Below are positions 23,040 to 33,137 of a stretch of DNA of 64,000 nucleotides, piece by piece. The stretch is from Dolomedes plantarius (Eukaryota > Arthropoda > Arachnida > Araneae > Dolomedidae). Within the stretch, counting starts at the first letter, position 1. Every line of letters starts with the position of its first letter. The notes under the pieces were generated by a model. It was not told the origin of the DNA, made no database searches, and saw nothing but the letters and a program-made list of their open reading frames with translations. The stretch spans positions 146,869,618 to 146,933,617 of the forward strand of contig OU015499.1 of the NCBI GenBank assembly GCA_907164885.2. Direction: 5' to 3'. A program made the translations under genes and the position numbers.

Positions 23040-23272
23040 CAAACTAGGCGGATGGTGTGAAGAGCGTACCTTCAGTAATGTATTTTGTGTTGAGTTAACT
23101 AATCGGGATGAGAACGTTAGCGGCACATGTGCCAGCTGGCAAACCGTCTGGGCGGCGAATACACTGCGTGTGAAAGGGTTCGGACGATTCCCATACATTT
23201 GCTATGGTGGACAGCCTTGACAGCTGCCCGGAAATCAGTTGAATCAACTAAATGCCTAGTGTGAAAGGGGCC
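23040..23272 (-). mobile_element. Terminus of a Harbinger-like DNA element
   Basis: Reading inward from 23272 on the minus strand the tip is GGCCCCTTTCACACTAGGC, followed internally by a second CCCTTTCACACG motif at about 23180. TTA follows the tip (23273-23275), the usual PIF/Harbinger target. The opposite end is not found, so the element is truncated or its left side is decayed. Confidence 0.5.
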
Positions 23273-23394
23273 TTACTGATACGTACGCATTTCCTATCAC
23301 AAAGAGTGAATAAAAGGAAAAAACAAACTCTCTAGAAGGCCATCGATTATTATTGGTCCTGTGCATTCGGCCTGAATTCAGTAAATTCTCTCTT

Positions 23395-23850
23395 AGAAAA
23401 AAAAAGACGTACCGAGGTGTTATCCGAAAGGGAAGAAAATCGGTAGATGTGATGTACACGTACAGAAAAACAAATGATTACAATTTGAGCAAAACTGGAT
23501 GATTTATTCGATAGGAGGAGCTTCACAAACTGAATAACGCAATGGTCCACCTCTGGCCCTTCCTTATGCAAGCAAATATTCGGCTTGGCACTGATTGATA
23601 GAGGTGGCGGATGTCCTCCTGCGGGATATCATGACAAATTCTGTCCAATTCGCGCGTTAGATCGTCATAATCCCGAGCTGGTTGGAGAGCCCTGCCCATA
23701 ATGCTTCAAACGTGATCGATGGGGGACAGATCCGCCGACCTTGCTGGCCAAGATAGCGTTGGGCAAGCACGAAGACAAGCAGTAGAAACTCTCGCGTCCG
23801 GGCGGGCATTATCTTGCTGAAATGTAAGCCCGAAATGGCGTGATATGTTT
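23395..23850 (-). pseudogene. 3' fragment of a Tc1 element (same family as 16353-17805)
   Basis: The reverse complement aligns with 17335-17760: the QDNA block, TGCTTGTCTTCGTGCTTGC, GACGATCTA, GGAGGACATCCGC, GTTATTCA/GACTTT and GTACATCACATCTACCG. Only the last ~100 codons and the 3' untranslated region remain. The 5' half is absent; the sequence to the right is the next Tc1 element. Confidence 0.85.
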
Positions 23851-23900
23851 ATACGTCGTTTCATAAGTACTTTTCATCTAATGCACTTGGGGACAAAGTA

Positions 23901-25311
23901 CACTGCTGGCCACTGTAAATGTAACACACTGAAGGAAACATGCAAATAACATGAAATTTACAACATGCATTAGCGGAGGTGAGATATGCAAATGATTAGA
24001 ATTTCAGCGCAGACACACATCACGCGCGCCTGTGGCGCCACTTCAAAGCGCTATTTAAGTCTTTTGGAGATTTCGACGATTTTAAGTTCGGCAATTGTGA
24101 TTTTCTTGTGGTTTTTTCAAAAAAACGATCAATTATGCCTCTTCGAAAACAGCGATCATCTTTTGATCAAGTATCCGAGCTCGACAGAGGAAGGATAGTG
24201 GCCTACCGAGATTGTGGATTATCTTTCAGGGAAATCGATAGTCGTGTTGGACGAAACCAAATAACTGTAATGCGGATATGAGATCGTTGGATGCAGGAGG
24301 GTACAACGGACCGGCGTGTTCGATCGCATCCACCTCAGCGCACCACTTCACGTGATGACAGGCAAATTGTGCGCATGGCAGTGACGGATCGCTCAGTCAC
24401 ATCACGAACCATAGCACAGCACATGCAGTCTGTAACGCATCATCCAGTGTCTGCGCGTACCATTCGACGACGTTTACAGCAGAGTGGTCTGTCCGCAAGA
24501 CGTCCATTGCTTTGTCTACCCTTGACGCAGAACCACAGACGTCTCCGCCGCCAATGGTGCGATGACAGAAGGATGTGGACGGCAGAATGGAATGAAATTG
24601 TCTTTACTGACGAGTCACGCTTCTGTCTGCAACACCACGATGGTCGCATTCGGGTCTGGAGACACCGTGAAGAGAGGATGCTGAACAGCTGCGTTATGCA
24701 CCGCCACACTGGTCCTGAACCGGGTATTATGGTATGGGGCGGTATTGGATATCACTCTCGCACACCTCTAGTACGCATTGCCGGTACTTTAAACAGCCAG
24801 CGCTACATCTCCGAGGTGTTGGAGCCAGTTGTCCTTCCTTACCTTCAGGGCTTGCCCACAGCCATATTTCAATAGGATAATGCGCGACCACACGTGGCAC
24901 GCATTGTCCAACGGTTCTTCGTCAATCGCCAGATTGAATTACTTCCCTGGCTACCTCGCTCTCCGGATCTTTCGCCGATAGAAAACATGTGGTCCATGGT
25001 TGCTCTACGATTGACCCAGATTCCATCCCCAGCTGCCACAGCAGATCAACTTTGGCAACGTGTGGAAGCTGCTTGGTCTGCTGTACCCCAAGAACTCATC
25101 CAAAGTCTCTTTGAATCAATGCCGAGGCGTGTGGCAGCGGTGATCTCCAACAATGGCGGCTACTCTGGCTACTGATTTTGGCAGGAACCACATTTCACAG
25201 AAGTCTATAAATTTAATCATTTGATTCTTGGTCCACATGTTATCTATAAAATAAATTTTGTTGTGATATCTCTTGTCTTTCTTGGTGTTGCAATTTGGGT
25301 GGCCAGCAGTG
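23901..25311 (+). mobile_element. Tc1-like element, complete, copy 1 of a pair
   Basis: The left end is CACTGCTGGCCACTG at 23901 and the right end mirrors it as CACTGCTGGCCACCC, ending at 25311. TA flanks are at 23899-23900 and 25312-25313. Length 1411 bp. Nearly identical to 45049-46457 in length and sequence, so both inserted recently compared with the other elements. Confidence 0.95.
24135..25175 (+). pseudogene. Tc1 transposase (DD34E), two nonsense codons
   Basis: The ATG at 24135 opens MPLRKQRSSFDQVSELDRGR and the frame runs to the TGA after GGYSGY at 25173-25175 (346 codons, family-typical) with only two interruptions. One is TGA at 24279-24281, where the sister copy has Cys (TGT); the other is TAG at 24873-24875, where it has Gln (CAG). 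The HTH, the FTDESRF aspartate, DNARPH and SPIENMW are intact, with 34 residues between the second Asp and the Glu. No frameshift. The two copies have different stops, so neither derives directly from the other's dead state. Confidence 0.95.
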
Positions 25312-25313
25312 TA

Positions 25314-25800
25314 GAAACTGTTTTGGAAAGAGGAAAGTCTAAACTATAACAAACGCGAAAATACAAAAATTCGACGTTTTGGTCGGAAATTCTTGTTTTA
25401 AGGGTTGTCGGATACCTTAATTAAAAATTAAAGGTAATTAATTTCGATTCCGGAAGTTCGTAGTTCCTTCCACTCTGTTTAACGACGCCTATATGTAAAA
25501 TTTTACGATCGTCACATTTAAACTGTGAATTTTAAATGCAATTACAGACAAATTTTCATTTTTATATATTAAATATAAGACGGGTGACCAGAATTTAAAC
25601 ACCCCTACTCTGACCTCTCTGTACATCGAACTACTCAGTGCAAAGGCTTTACATTTTGCAAACATACTATTCAAGACACGGGGGGTCGGATTACGTGAAA
25701 AATTATTTAGTTCATGAAATCACCGATAAAGGGCGCTGTATAACTGGACATATGCTGAAAATGCAAAAAAAAACACATTTTATTTGAACTGCCAAACATT
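25314..25800. other. Intergenic, nothing recognised
   Basis: No gene or repeat structure identified. A GGGCGCTGT patch near 25730 is isolated. Confidence 0.4.
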
Positions 25801-25806
25801 CACGTG

Positions 25807-27060
25807 ACAAACAACTTACCGACGCATGGAATGCTGTTCAATATTGTTCCCTTCTTGTAGATGTAAAATCTGCAGTATGTGGACAGCTTGTTCAACCGCG
25901 GATCGTAACTGGTCGACTGAAATGCTTCTCACATGCAGAGTGATACCTTCAAGTTTGCCAAGGTTACTAGACGTCCTCGATAAACAAGATTTTTTAAGTG
26001 TCCCCGCAGCCAAATATCACATGCATTAAGATACGGAGAACGAGATGGCCAGGTTGTCGGAAACGCACGACTGAATATTCTGTAATCAGTGAAACGTTGC
26101 CGAAGAAACTGTTGTACACAGAGTCCAATGTGTGGAGGCGCTCCATCATGCTTAAAGGTAACTGAATGAAGATATTGCCGCTGTTGCAAATGGGGTACAA
26201 CAAAAGTTTCAAGCATACTTTTGTACCTGTTGGTCGTCACGGTGCATGTCACAGGGCCATTGCGAGTAGTCTCTTCGAAAAAGAAACGTCCAAGAATGAA
26301 TGAGCCTGTGAATCCACACCAGACTATAACTTTCGGTGAGTGGAGTGGTGAGTTTCGGTGGTCGTAACTGGTCGACTGAAATGCTTCTTACTTGCTGAGT
26401 GATACCTTCAAGTTTACCAAGGTTACTAGAAGTCCTCGATGAACAACATTCTTTAAGTGTCCCCGCAGCTAAATATCACACGGATAAAGATCCGGAGAAC
26501 GAGATGGCCATCTTGTTGGAAACGCACGACTGAATATTTTGTCATCAGTGAAACGTTGCGGAAGAAACTGTTGTACACAGAGTCCAATGTGTGGAGGCGC
26601 TCCATCTTGCTTAAAAGTAAGATTCTTGCTTAAAGATATGAAGATATTGCCGCTGTTGCAAATGGGGTACAACAAGTTTCAAGCATCCTTTTCTACCTGT
26701 TGGTAGTAACGGTGCATGTCACAGGGCCATTGCGAGTAGCCTCTTCGAAAAACAAAATTCCAAGAAGGAATGTGCCTGGTAATCCCTACCAGACTGTAAC
26801 TTTCGGTGAGTGCAGTGGAATTTCTTAGAAATACGGGGATTTTCCGTATTCCAAATGCGACAGGTATGGGTGTTCACTGTTCTTCTGAGTTGAAAATAGG
26901 CCTCGTCACTCCCCAAAATTTGCCATAACTACGATGCATCCACTTCAACTCTAGCAAGAAATGTCAATGCAGTCAGCCACTTCTCCCTCTCGGTGCCACT
27001 TCCACCAGTCTTTGCAATCACCTAGCAATCCCTTTTTGTATCAGTACGAACCACAAGCGG
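25807..27060 (-). pseudogene. Mariner-type (DDxD) transposase relic with internal tandem duplication
   Basis: The minus-strand reading from about 27000 gives SDEAYFQLRRTVNTHTCRIW then NTENP, the first catalytic block of a widespread arthropod Tc1/mariner-superfamily transposase. It is followed by CTVTTNRYKSMLE, TFKHDGAPPHIGLCVQQFL and SRSPYLNACDIWLRGHLK, whose last acidic residue is Asp rather than Glu. The distal part occurs twice: a ~459-bp block starting at 25901 (GTAACTGGTCGACTGAAATG) recurs from about 26360, carrying a second HDGAPPHIG / SRSPDLYPCD. Several stops and frameshifts. No clean terminal repeats found. Confidence 0.82.
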
Positions 27061-27382
27061 TAAAAGCGTTACATTATAGATAAAACTGTCAGCTGGTTAT
27101 CTCGGCCACTTGGTGTAAACTTGTCTTTATTCTAGGGAAACCTATATTACAGTTTTACCTCGCTGTAATGTTGCTAAATACGATAAAATACAAATTTTGA
27201 AGGTTGTTAAGTGTTTTAGTCAAACGCAAATACATTTATATGAGTGTTTCATAAAATACTGATGTTAGCGAAAAAACCCCAATGTGTTCAAGAAATCATA
27301 ATTATTTCAGTCTTTCAGGAATTTGAAAACTCCATGCTGTTTACATATGCTATTACTCTACGCCGATAAATTTCAGCAGATA
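27061..27382. other. Intergenic, nothing recognised
   Basis: AT-rich spacer between the mariner relic and the rosa-like element. No feature seen. Confidence 0.4.
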
Positions 27383-28670
27383 CAGAGGCTATTCGCACAT
27401 TTTTTAGACGATTTTGGTAAGCGGTAATAAAAAATCGTTTGCTGCAAAAGAAATAATTGCAATTGTACTATGCTTTTAAAAGTCAAAATTATCGTCTGCG
27501 GATTGAAAGTTTTGTTTTTATTCAAAATGGCGTATTTAACAAAGCAGTGGTTCGAAGGCTATATTTATGCTCTTTCCGAAGAGAAATATGCATACTCCAT
27601 TATCCAAAAACGATGTGAGAGTCATGGTTTTGTGATATCTAAAGCGTCGATAGGTAATATCGTCAACAAGAAAGGAAAAAAAACGTCAAATTAGAGCCTC
27701 AAGAGGGAAAAAAATTCCAAACAAGTATCCAAGGAAGAAACGTACATCTTCGACTATTGCAAAGGTACGTTGTTTAATGTTAAAAGAAAATCCCCTAGTC
27801 AAAGGACAGTTGCAAAATCATTAAAATGCTCGGTGTGTACTGTAAACAAAATGATAAACGTTGATTTAAATCTTAAGAAAGCGAAAAAACGCAATGTGCA
27901 TCGTCTTCTTCCAAATCATATCGCTGAACGCAGGACACGCTGCAGAATTCTATATGAGAAACACTTATCCAAAGAAAAATGGAAAACAATTGTCACAATA
28001 GATGAATCATGGGTGTATTTAAATGATTGCAACAAAAAAGAGCCATTTATTATCATAAAAGGGGAGAAAAAAATTAAGTACATGGTTCAAAGAATCGAAA
28101 GAAAGTTTTTCTAAGGGATTCATGATTGTTGCTGGTTTTTCTTATAATGGCAAGTTAAAAATAAAGAGAGTGGAAAAAAATGTCAAGATTAACTCCAAAT
28201 ACTATCAGGAACATATTTTATCGCCAATTTTTCTGAATGAAATACCATCGCTTTACCCACAGTGCCATCAATCTGTTAGACTCCATCAGGACAAAGCTAG
28301 CAGTCACACATCAAAATCCACTGTAAATTTCCTAAAAGAAATGGAACAAAAAACTGGCATCAAGGCCATACCCTTCACTGATATCCCTACTAAATCTCCT
28401 ATGAATTTTTGTGCTTTCAGACTTTAAAAATCTGCATTATCCAAACGTCGTCCAAAAACCCTTACAGGACTCTGGAAAGCTGTTCAGGAGGAATGGGATA
28501 GAATACCTCTTCTGACACTTCAAAAGGCATTATTATCCTGGAAATTGCGGTGTCGAAAGATAGTTCAGAATAAGGTATGTCAAATACAACATTTAAAACA
28601 CAAGAATTTTATGTAATTTAGTTTTGTGAATACAATATACATCGTCTAAAAAATGTGTGAACAGCCTCTG
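27383..28670 (+). mobile_element. rosa-like (DD41D) Tc1/mariner-superfamily element, copy 1
   Basis: The left tip is CAGAGGCTATTCGCACATTT at 27383; the right tip read inward is CAGAGGCTGTTCACACATTT, ending at 28670. Flanking TA at 27381-27382 and 28671-28672. Length 1288 bp. It borders the left edge of duplication unit B. An inverted sister copy lies at the right edge of unit C (57412-58712). Confidence 0.93.
27527..28616 (+). pseudogene. DD41D transposase, frameshifted
   Basis: Opens MAYLTKQWFEGYIYALSEEK at 27527. Frame is lost in an A-run near 27680, recovered in SQRTVAKSLKCSVCTVNKMI, and lost again near 28050 and 28110. Catalytic blocks present: TIDESWVYL (Asp 1), LHQDKASSH (Asp 2). In the third block, intact in the sister copy as SPMDFCAF, Asp is replaced by Asn (SPMNFCAF), with a small upstream deletion and a stop. 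The carboxyl end HKNFM with stop is at 28616. In the sister copy 41 residues separate positions two and three, the spacing described for the rosa group. Confidence 0.9.
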
Positions 28671-29867
28671 TATTCAAGAGCTTTTAATAATACTATAAAA
28701 TATATCAACTTACGAAATCCGAGATTAAGTGAACTATGAACAAAATTTGTGTGATCAAAAACCAACCCCAAAGCAGCCTGAAAACATAATATTAAATTCA
28801 TAATTCGACAACGAACTGTTTGCATTTATATTTTAAGCTGTTATCAGTGAGTAATTAATTTTTTAAAGTAATCTTTTTCAATTTATATAAATTCTGTATG
28901 GATGAAATAACTTCGTGTTCGCATGTTCGGTCCATATAACAAAATTTCACCGTCATTTGCTGGTAATTTTGAGAGTTCGGAACATCTCTATATTTCTAAA
29001 ACCATACATTTTCCATGTACTTACAGCAAACTGTATTCCCTGTACTGCCCATGTCTAAATTTCCTGATGTATTTATTCGAGGGACAGCTTGAAAACGAGA
29101 TCTGGTATCGAGATAATATTCCCTCGCCCATGCAGGCGAGTGCGAATATTGATTATTCACTTCGAAGTAAACAAAGCGACCCTCTTTACGTCCATGGATT
29201 TACCTACTAATCCAATATGAATACGCACACCAGAACAACAGCGAACGTTCTTCACGATCTGCAGACCCTGGTTAGGATCTCTTCGACGTGCACCTAGTCG
29301 CTCTATTATTGTCAGTAGCTAGACTTATTGCCTGCTTACCATTCCTGGCCACAGAGCATGATTTTATTTCCCTAATTTGATCAGGTTTTCAATGGCTCCA
29401 TTGGCGGTGATCTCGCTTGTATTACGAATCCAGGGCAATCTTTGACTTGTTCAAACTTGATCAACACTTTAAATTAACGTTGAAGTAGTAGGTTAATCGG
29501 GACACTGAAAGTAAACATGTTCGTTGTCATCTCATTCGTTACCTTGGGAATAATCGACAACCCCAATCGCAAGGCATGGCTGAAGGAATTTTGTCTGGAT
29601 ATGAGCCTCTGATATGCAGAAATTTGTCGAGGGGACGGGGGGGGGGGAAACTTAGGTTCATTGCAACCGCAGTAAATTCATTTTGTTTTAAAGTTGCGAA
29701 AATTTTGTACTACGAGTATTTATGACTGTTTCTGAAAGCAGGAGATTGAATTCTCGCGTCTGGCCTTTACCAAATCATTCCATCGAAATGAACGAATCAG
29801 AAGTCGTGAATCCAACCTTTCACGTTCATCCCCACCTACATCTGAAAAAAAATTTATAAAGGGGTAT

Positions 29868-30121
29868 TGTTCTTTCCACTAAAACTAAATTCGAGCCCAG
29901 ACGCACAAACGGGTCGGCTATATGAACTTTATTAACACATCACAAAGAACTTCGTACAAACAGCACAGAGCCAGAACACAGACGCTACTAACTCCACAGC
30001 GGAAGTATCTTAGAACGTTTACAAAACATAAAGACAGCGGTATCGTGCTGCCATCTACCGGACAATCATAACATATTAACCAAATGAATAAATGAAAATA
30101 CAGGAACATACTCCATGAACA
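29868..30121 (-). mobile_element. Solo LTR of an LTR retrotransposon
   Basis: The 254-bp sequence starts TGTTC and ends GAACA (TG...CA rule) and is flanked by the 5-bp duplication GGTAT (29863-29867, 30122-30126). Unit C keeps the empty site with one GGTAT at 47623-47627. Read on the minus strand it contains AATAAA at about 29931-29936, as expected upstream of an LTR poly(A) site, which suggests minus orientation. No internal retroviral-type genes accompany it. Confidence 0.92.
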
Positions 30122-30982
30122 GGTATTTTTTATTATTATTCAAGTCAGTTAGTGTTCGCTGCACATTTCCTTTTTATTACATTTTTCCGATGATGTTGAT
30201 TTACTTTTTCCGTCATGCATATTTTGTCCTATACTTCTTTCGAATCGAGCGCCATATTATCAGCAGTCTATATGGCATAATTAGGATCCCCTCCAACCTG
30301 AAAGCGTCCCGATAACGACACCACGCCAGCGGTGGGATGGAATCTGAAATAGCGAAATACCTTAATAAGTTTTCTAAAAATCTTTGGCTCCGAAAGAGCA
30401 AAAAAAAAAATAAATATATAATTCCTCACAAATTGCGAGATGCAAGTTCTATTAATGAATCCTCCTCTAGTTCACCTAAATGTATCATTTTGTACATTTC
30501 TATTTAACATACCGAGTCTTCACGTATTATCCACATTTCATTTGCATGGGTTGTTTAAAAAACATTCATCTGAATCTTTTTACAAACATAGAAGTTAATA
30601 ACCTCAAACGTGTCTAACTGTAAGTTCGAAATAACATTCTTCAAGTTTAGAAATTTCTCCGAAGGAGATAGCATTTTCCTTTAGACCATATCCTTTCTGC
30701 AAAGTAAATTTCCTCACTGATGCCTCCACATTCTTGTGAATTTTATATACACTCGTATTTTCGCGACGGAATTAACATTTAGTTTGATTAATACACAAAA
30801 TTTATCGCATTTGTTAGCTGCCCAGCAAATTGCTAAACAAACAAATAAAAAAAAACTCTCTTTAAATACCAATCGGACTTTGTCTTATAATATGAAACGT
30901 CACTTCCAGAGGTTTCTTCGCTAAATACCGGTACCACTAAGGATGAGAGCAGATTATTAAATGTCCTGTCAAATATATTGCA

Positions 30983-31085
30983 AGACTAAATAGAGTCCAT
31001 AAATTGATAGATAAGACTTGGTGTAATTTTTATGGACTCTATGGACTAAATAGAGTCCATAAATCGATAGATAAGACTTGGTGTA
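30983..31085. repeat. 60-bp tandem duplication with hairpin
   Basis: The block starting GACTAAATAGAGTCCATAAA repeats with period 60. Between the copies TATGGACTCTAT and ATAGAGTCCATA form a 12-bp inverted repeat with a 7-nt loop. The same arrangement is in unit C (about 48611-48725), so it predates the duplication. Confidence 0.85.
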
Positions 31086-31541
31086 CATTTTTTCTATAAA
31101 TTAAAAAAAATTTAAGAGCTGAGTTCAAAATTAAAATTATTGCATACATAAAAATTTCAGACGTTATCTAATATAAAAGTTTAATTAGATGCTCCATGCA
31201 AAAAATATTTCTTTGGCTGCACATCACACAACCCCTTAAAAATGAAAATTAAATTAATTTAAAACAATTAAATGATACAAAAGCGAATATTAATCCAGTC
31301 TCGATATGAAGCCATAAAATATTTATTTATCATTATTCATATTTATTTACTCAATTACAGAACACAGCAGATGTAAAAAAGAAACAGTTAAATCTTAAAG
31401 GTTATTATTAAACATTAGGCAAAAACAAAAACCAGAATTATTACATAACAGGCGTTTCATAACACCCTTTCCTGCAGAACAAACAGGCATCTTTTTTTAA
31501 CAGGCTTTTTTTACATCAATCACTTGTGTAAGTAAAAAAAA

Positions 31542-31576
31542 CCACAACTGTAGGTGTTCATCACCTACAGTTGTGG
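31542..31576. repeat. Perfect 15-bp stem hairpin
   Basis: CCACAACTGTAGGTG and CACCTACAGTTGTGG flank a 5-nt loop. It is absent from the matching place in unit C (near 49155). The arm CTACAGTTGTGG also occurs in the 5' leader of zinc-finger gene B at about 33079. Confidence 0.85.
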
Positions 31577-31899
31577 TAGGTCAAGAAAGTCTCAGGGATC
31601 ATATGTTATGACCGATATCGCATTGATATATTTAAAAAGTTTTAATAATGCAATAAAACACTATATTAATTTGGAACATAATTATGTGTGCTATCTCCTT
31701 TAAATGAACACCATCAAACATCAGTTTGAATTCCAATTTCGAGGACATTTTCACCAAGGTGGGACAAAAATATTTCGTTGCGCCATACAGTCCCATTTCA
31801 TACGATAGTACAGAGTTGGTTACATCCTTGAATGGGTAGAGAGATGCGTTTTTCATCTGTTCTCAAGCAATAAAACTATGTATCATACAGTACATATGA

Positions 31900-32188
31900 A
31901 ACGGTTTCTCTTTTTAAGTTAACCTCTGCAGAAAATCTTTTCTATCACATAGTCAGGATGAAAGATTTCTCATCTGTGTAGGTACGAACTTTTTTTAAAT
32001 GATCAAGTTAACAAAACCGTTTTTCACGTATCTTGCAGACCAAAAGTCTTTCCTCCATGGAAAAGGAGATACATTTTCAAAGTCCCTTGGCATGAAAATC
32101 TTCTCTCGCAGACAGTGCAGGCGACAGGTTCCTCTTACGCGTGGGTGCGGAGATTTGCTGTTAAATTACCTTGCTCAGAAAATGTTTT
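31900..32188 (-). pseudogene. Decayed zinc fingers downstream of gene B
   Basis: Continuing past the stop of the zinc-finger ORF, the minus strand still reads as finger pieces: KTFSEQGNLTANLRTH, then VACTVCERRFSWQGTLK, FHGGKTFGLQD and, further on, EIFHPDYVIEKIFC. In-frame stops and lost Cys/His show this part no longer encodes working fingers. Unit C has the same relics at 49470-49737. The ancestral protein had several more fingers. Confidence 0.75.
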
Positions 32189-33022
32189 CTAACGTACAGT
32201 GTAGGCGAAAGGTTTCTCTCCTGTGTGGGTGATAAGATGTTTTGTTAAATGACTCTGTTGAGAAAATACTTTCTCACATATAGTGCAGGCGAAAGGCTTC
32301 TCTCCTGTGTGGGTGCGGAGATGAGTTTTTAAATGACTCTGTTGAGAATATGTTTTCTCACATATAGTGCATGCAAACGGTTTCTCTCCCGTGTGCATGC
32401 GGAGATGACTTTTTAAACGACGCTGTTCAGGAAATGTTTTCCCACACACAGTGCATGCGAACGGTTTCTCTCCCGTGTGCGTACGAAGATGTATTTTTAA
32501 ATGACCCTGTTCAGAAAATCTTTTCTCACATACAGTGCAGGCGAAAGGCTTCTCTCCTGTGTGTGTGCGGAGATGTGCTGTTAAATGAATCTGTCGAGAA
32601 AATCTTTTCTCACATACAGTGCAGGCGAAAGGTTTCTCTCCTGTGTGGGTGCGAAGATGTGCTGTTAAATGACTCTGTTGAGAAAATCTTTTCTCACATA
32701 CAGTGCAGGTGAAAGGTTTCTCACCTGTGTGGGAGCGCATATGTGTTTTTAAATGATAAAGTTGAGAACATGTTTTCTCACATATAGTGCATACGAAAGG
32801 TTTCTCTCCCGTGTGAATGCGGAGATGTCTTATTAAATGACCCTTGTCAGAAAATGCTTTCCCACATACAGTGCATGCGAAAGGTTTATCTCCTGTGTGG
32901 GCGCGGAGATGTGTTTTTAAAAGGTCCTGACGAGAAAATCTTTTCCCACATTTCTTTTCGATGGAATAGCTTTCATTGGAAGGTCCTTTTAGAGTGGAAA
33001 TATACATTTTCTCTTGTGCCAT
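32189..33022 (-). CDS. C2H2 zinc-finger protein B, 277 aa, 8 canonical fingers
   Basis: Starts MAQEKMYISTLKGPSNES at 33022; the ATG has a purine at -3 and G at +4 and is the first in the exon after a 115-nt leader. A degenerate first finger (KKCGKRFSRQDLLKTHLRAH, one Cys lost) is followed by eight C-x2-C-x12-H-x3-H fingers joined by TG(E/D)KPF linkers, then a ninth that has lost Cys and stops (FAYTVR-stop). Helix contact residues (-1,2,3,6) read DGHR, QYHT, QSHA, RIHA, EGHI, ERRS, QSHT, QSHK. The array predicts a sequence-specific nuclear DNA-binding protein. No KRAB, ZAD, BTB or SCAN domain is visible, so repressor or activator function is unknown. Intact frame amid ruined transposon genes argues that it is, or was recently, functional. 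Confidence 0.88.
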   Translation of the reverse strand: MAQEKMYISTLKGPSNESYSIEKKCGKRFSRQDLLKTHLRAHTGDKPFACTVCGKAFSDKGHLIRHLRIHTGEKPFVCTICEKTCSQLYHLKTHMRSHTGEKPFTCTVCEKRFSQQSHLTAHLRTHTGEKPFACTVCEKRFSRQIHLTAHLRTHTGEKPFACTVCEKRFSEQGHLKIHLRTHTGEKPFACTVCGKTFPEQRRLKSHLRMHTGEKPFACTICEKTYSQQSHLKTHLRTHTGEKPFACTICEKVFSQQSHLTKHLITHTGEKPFAYTVR

Positions 33023-33137
33023 GACTATGATTATTTACACGGTGATCAGAAAACAACTGCCAGCAATATCTTGAACTTCTACAGTTGTGGATACCACGAG
33101 CGTTTTAATTTCCATCCTAACAATCTTTACCGAGAAC
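33023..33137 (-). other. 5' leader of zinc-finger B coding exon with splice acceptor
   Basis: On the minus strand a pyrimidine tract TTCTTTTCTCCTCTCTTTG leads into CAG with AG at 33139-33138; the exon begins GTTCTCGG at 33137. The same acceptor is conserved in unit C (TTTACAG, exon from 51040). The 115-nt leader has no upstream in-frame long ORF. Confidence 0.65.

Noticed and set aside
28923..29210. Paired ORFs of 95 and 97 codons at 28923-29210 and 46680-46973, open in both duplication units
   Set aside because: The differences between the copies include several amino-acid changes and an indel with no sign of synonymous bias. No domain is recognisable; they are probably open by chance in 3'-flank DNA.
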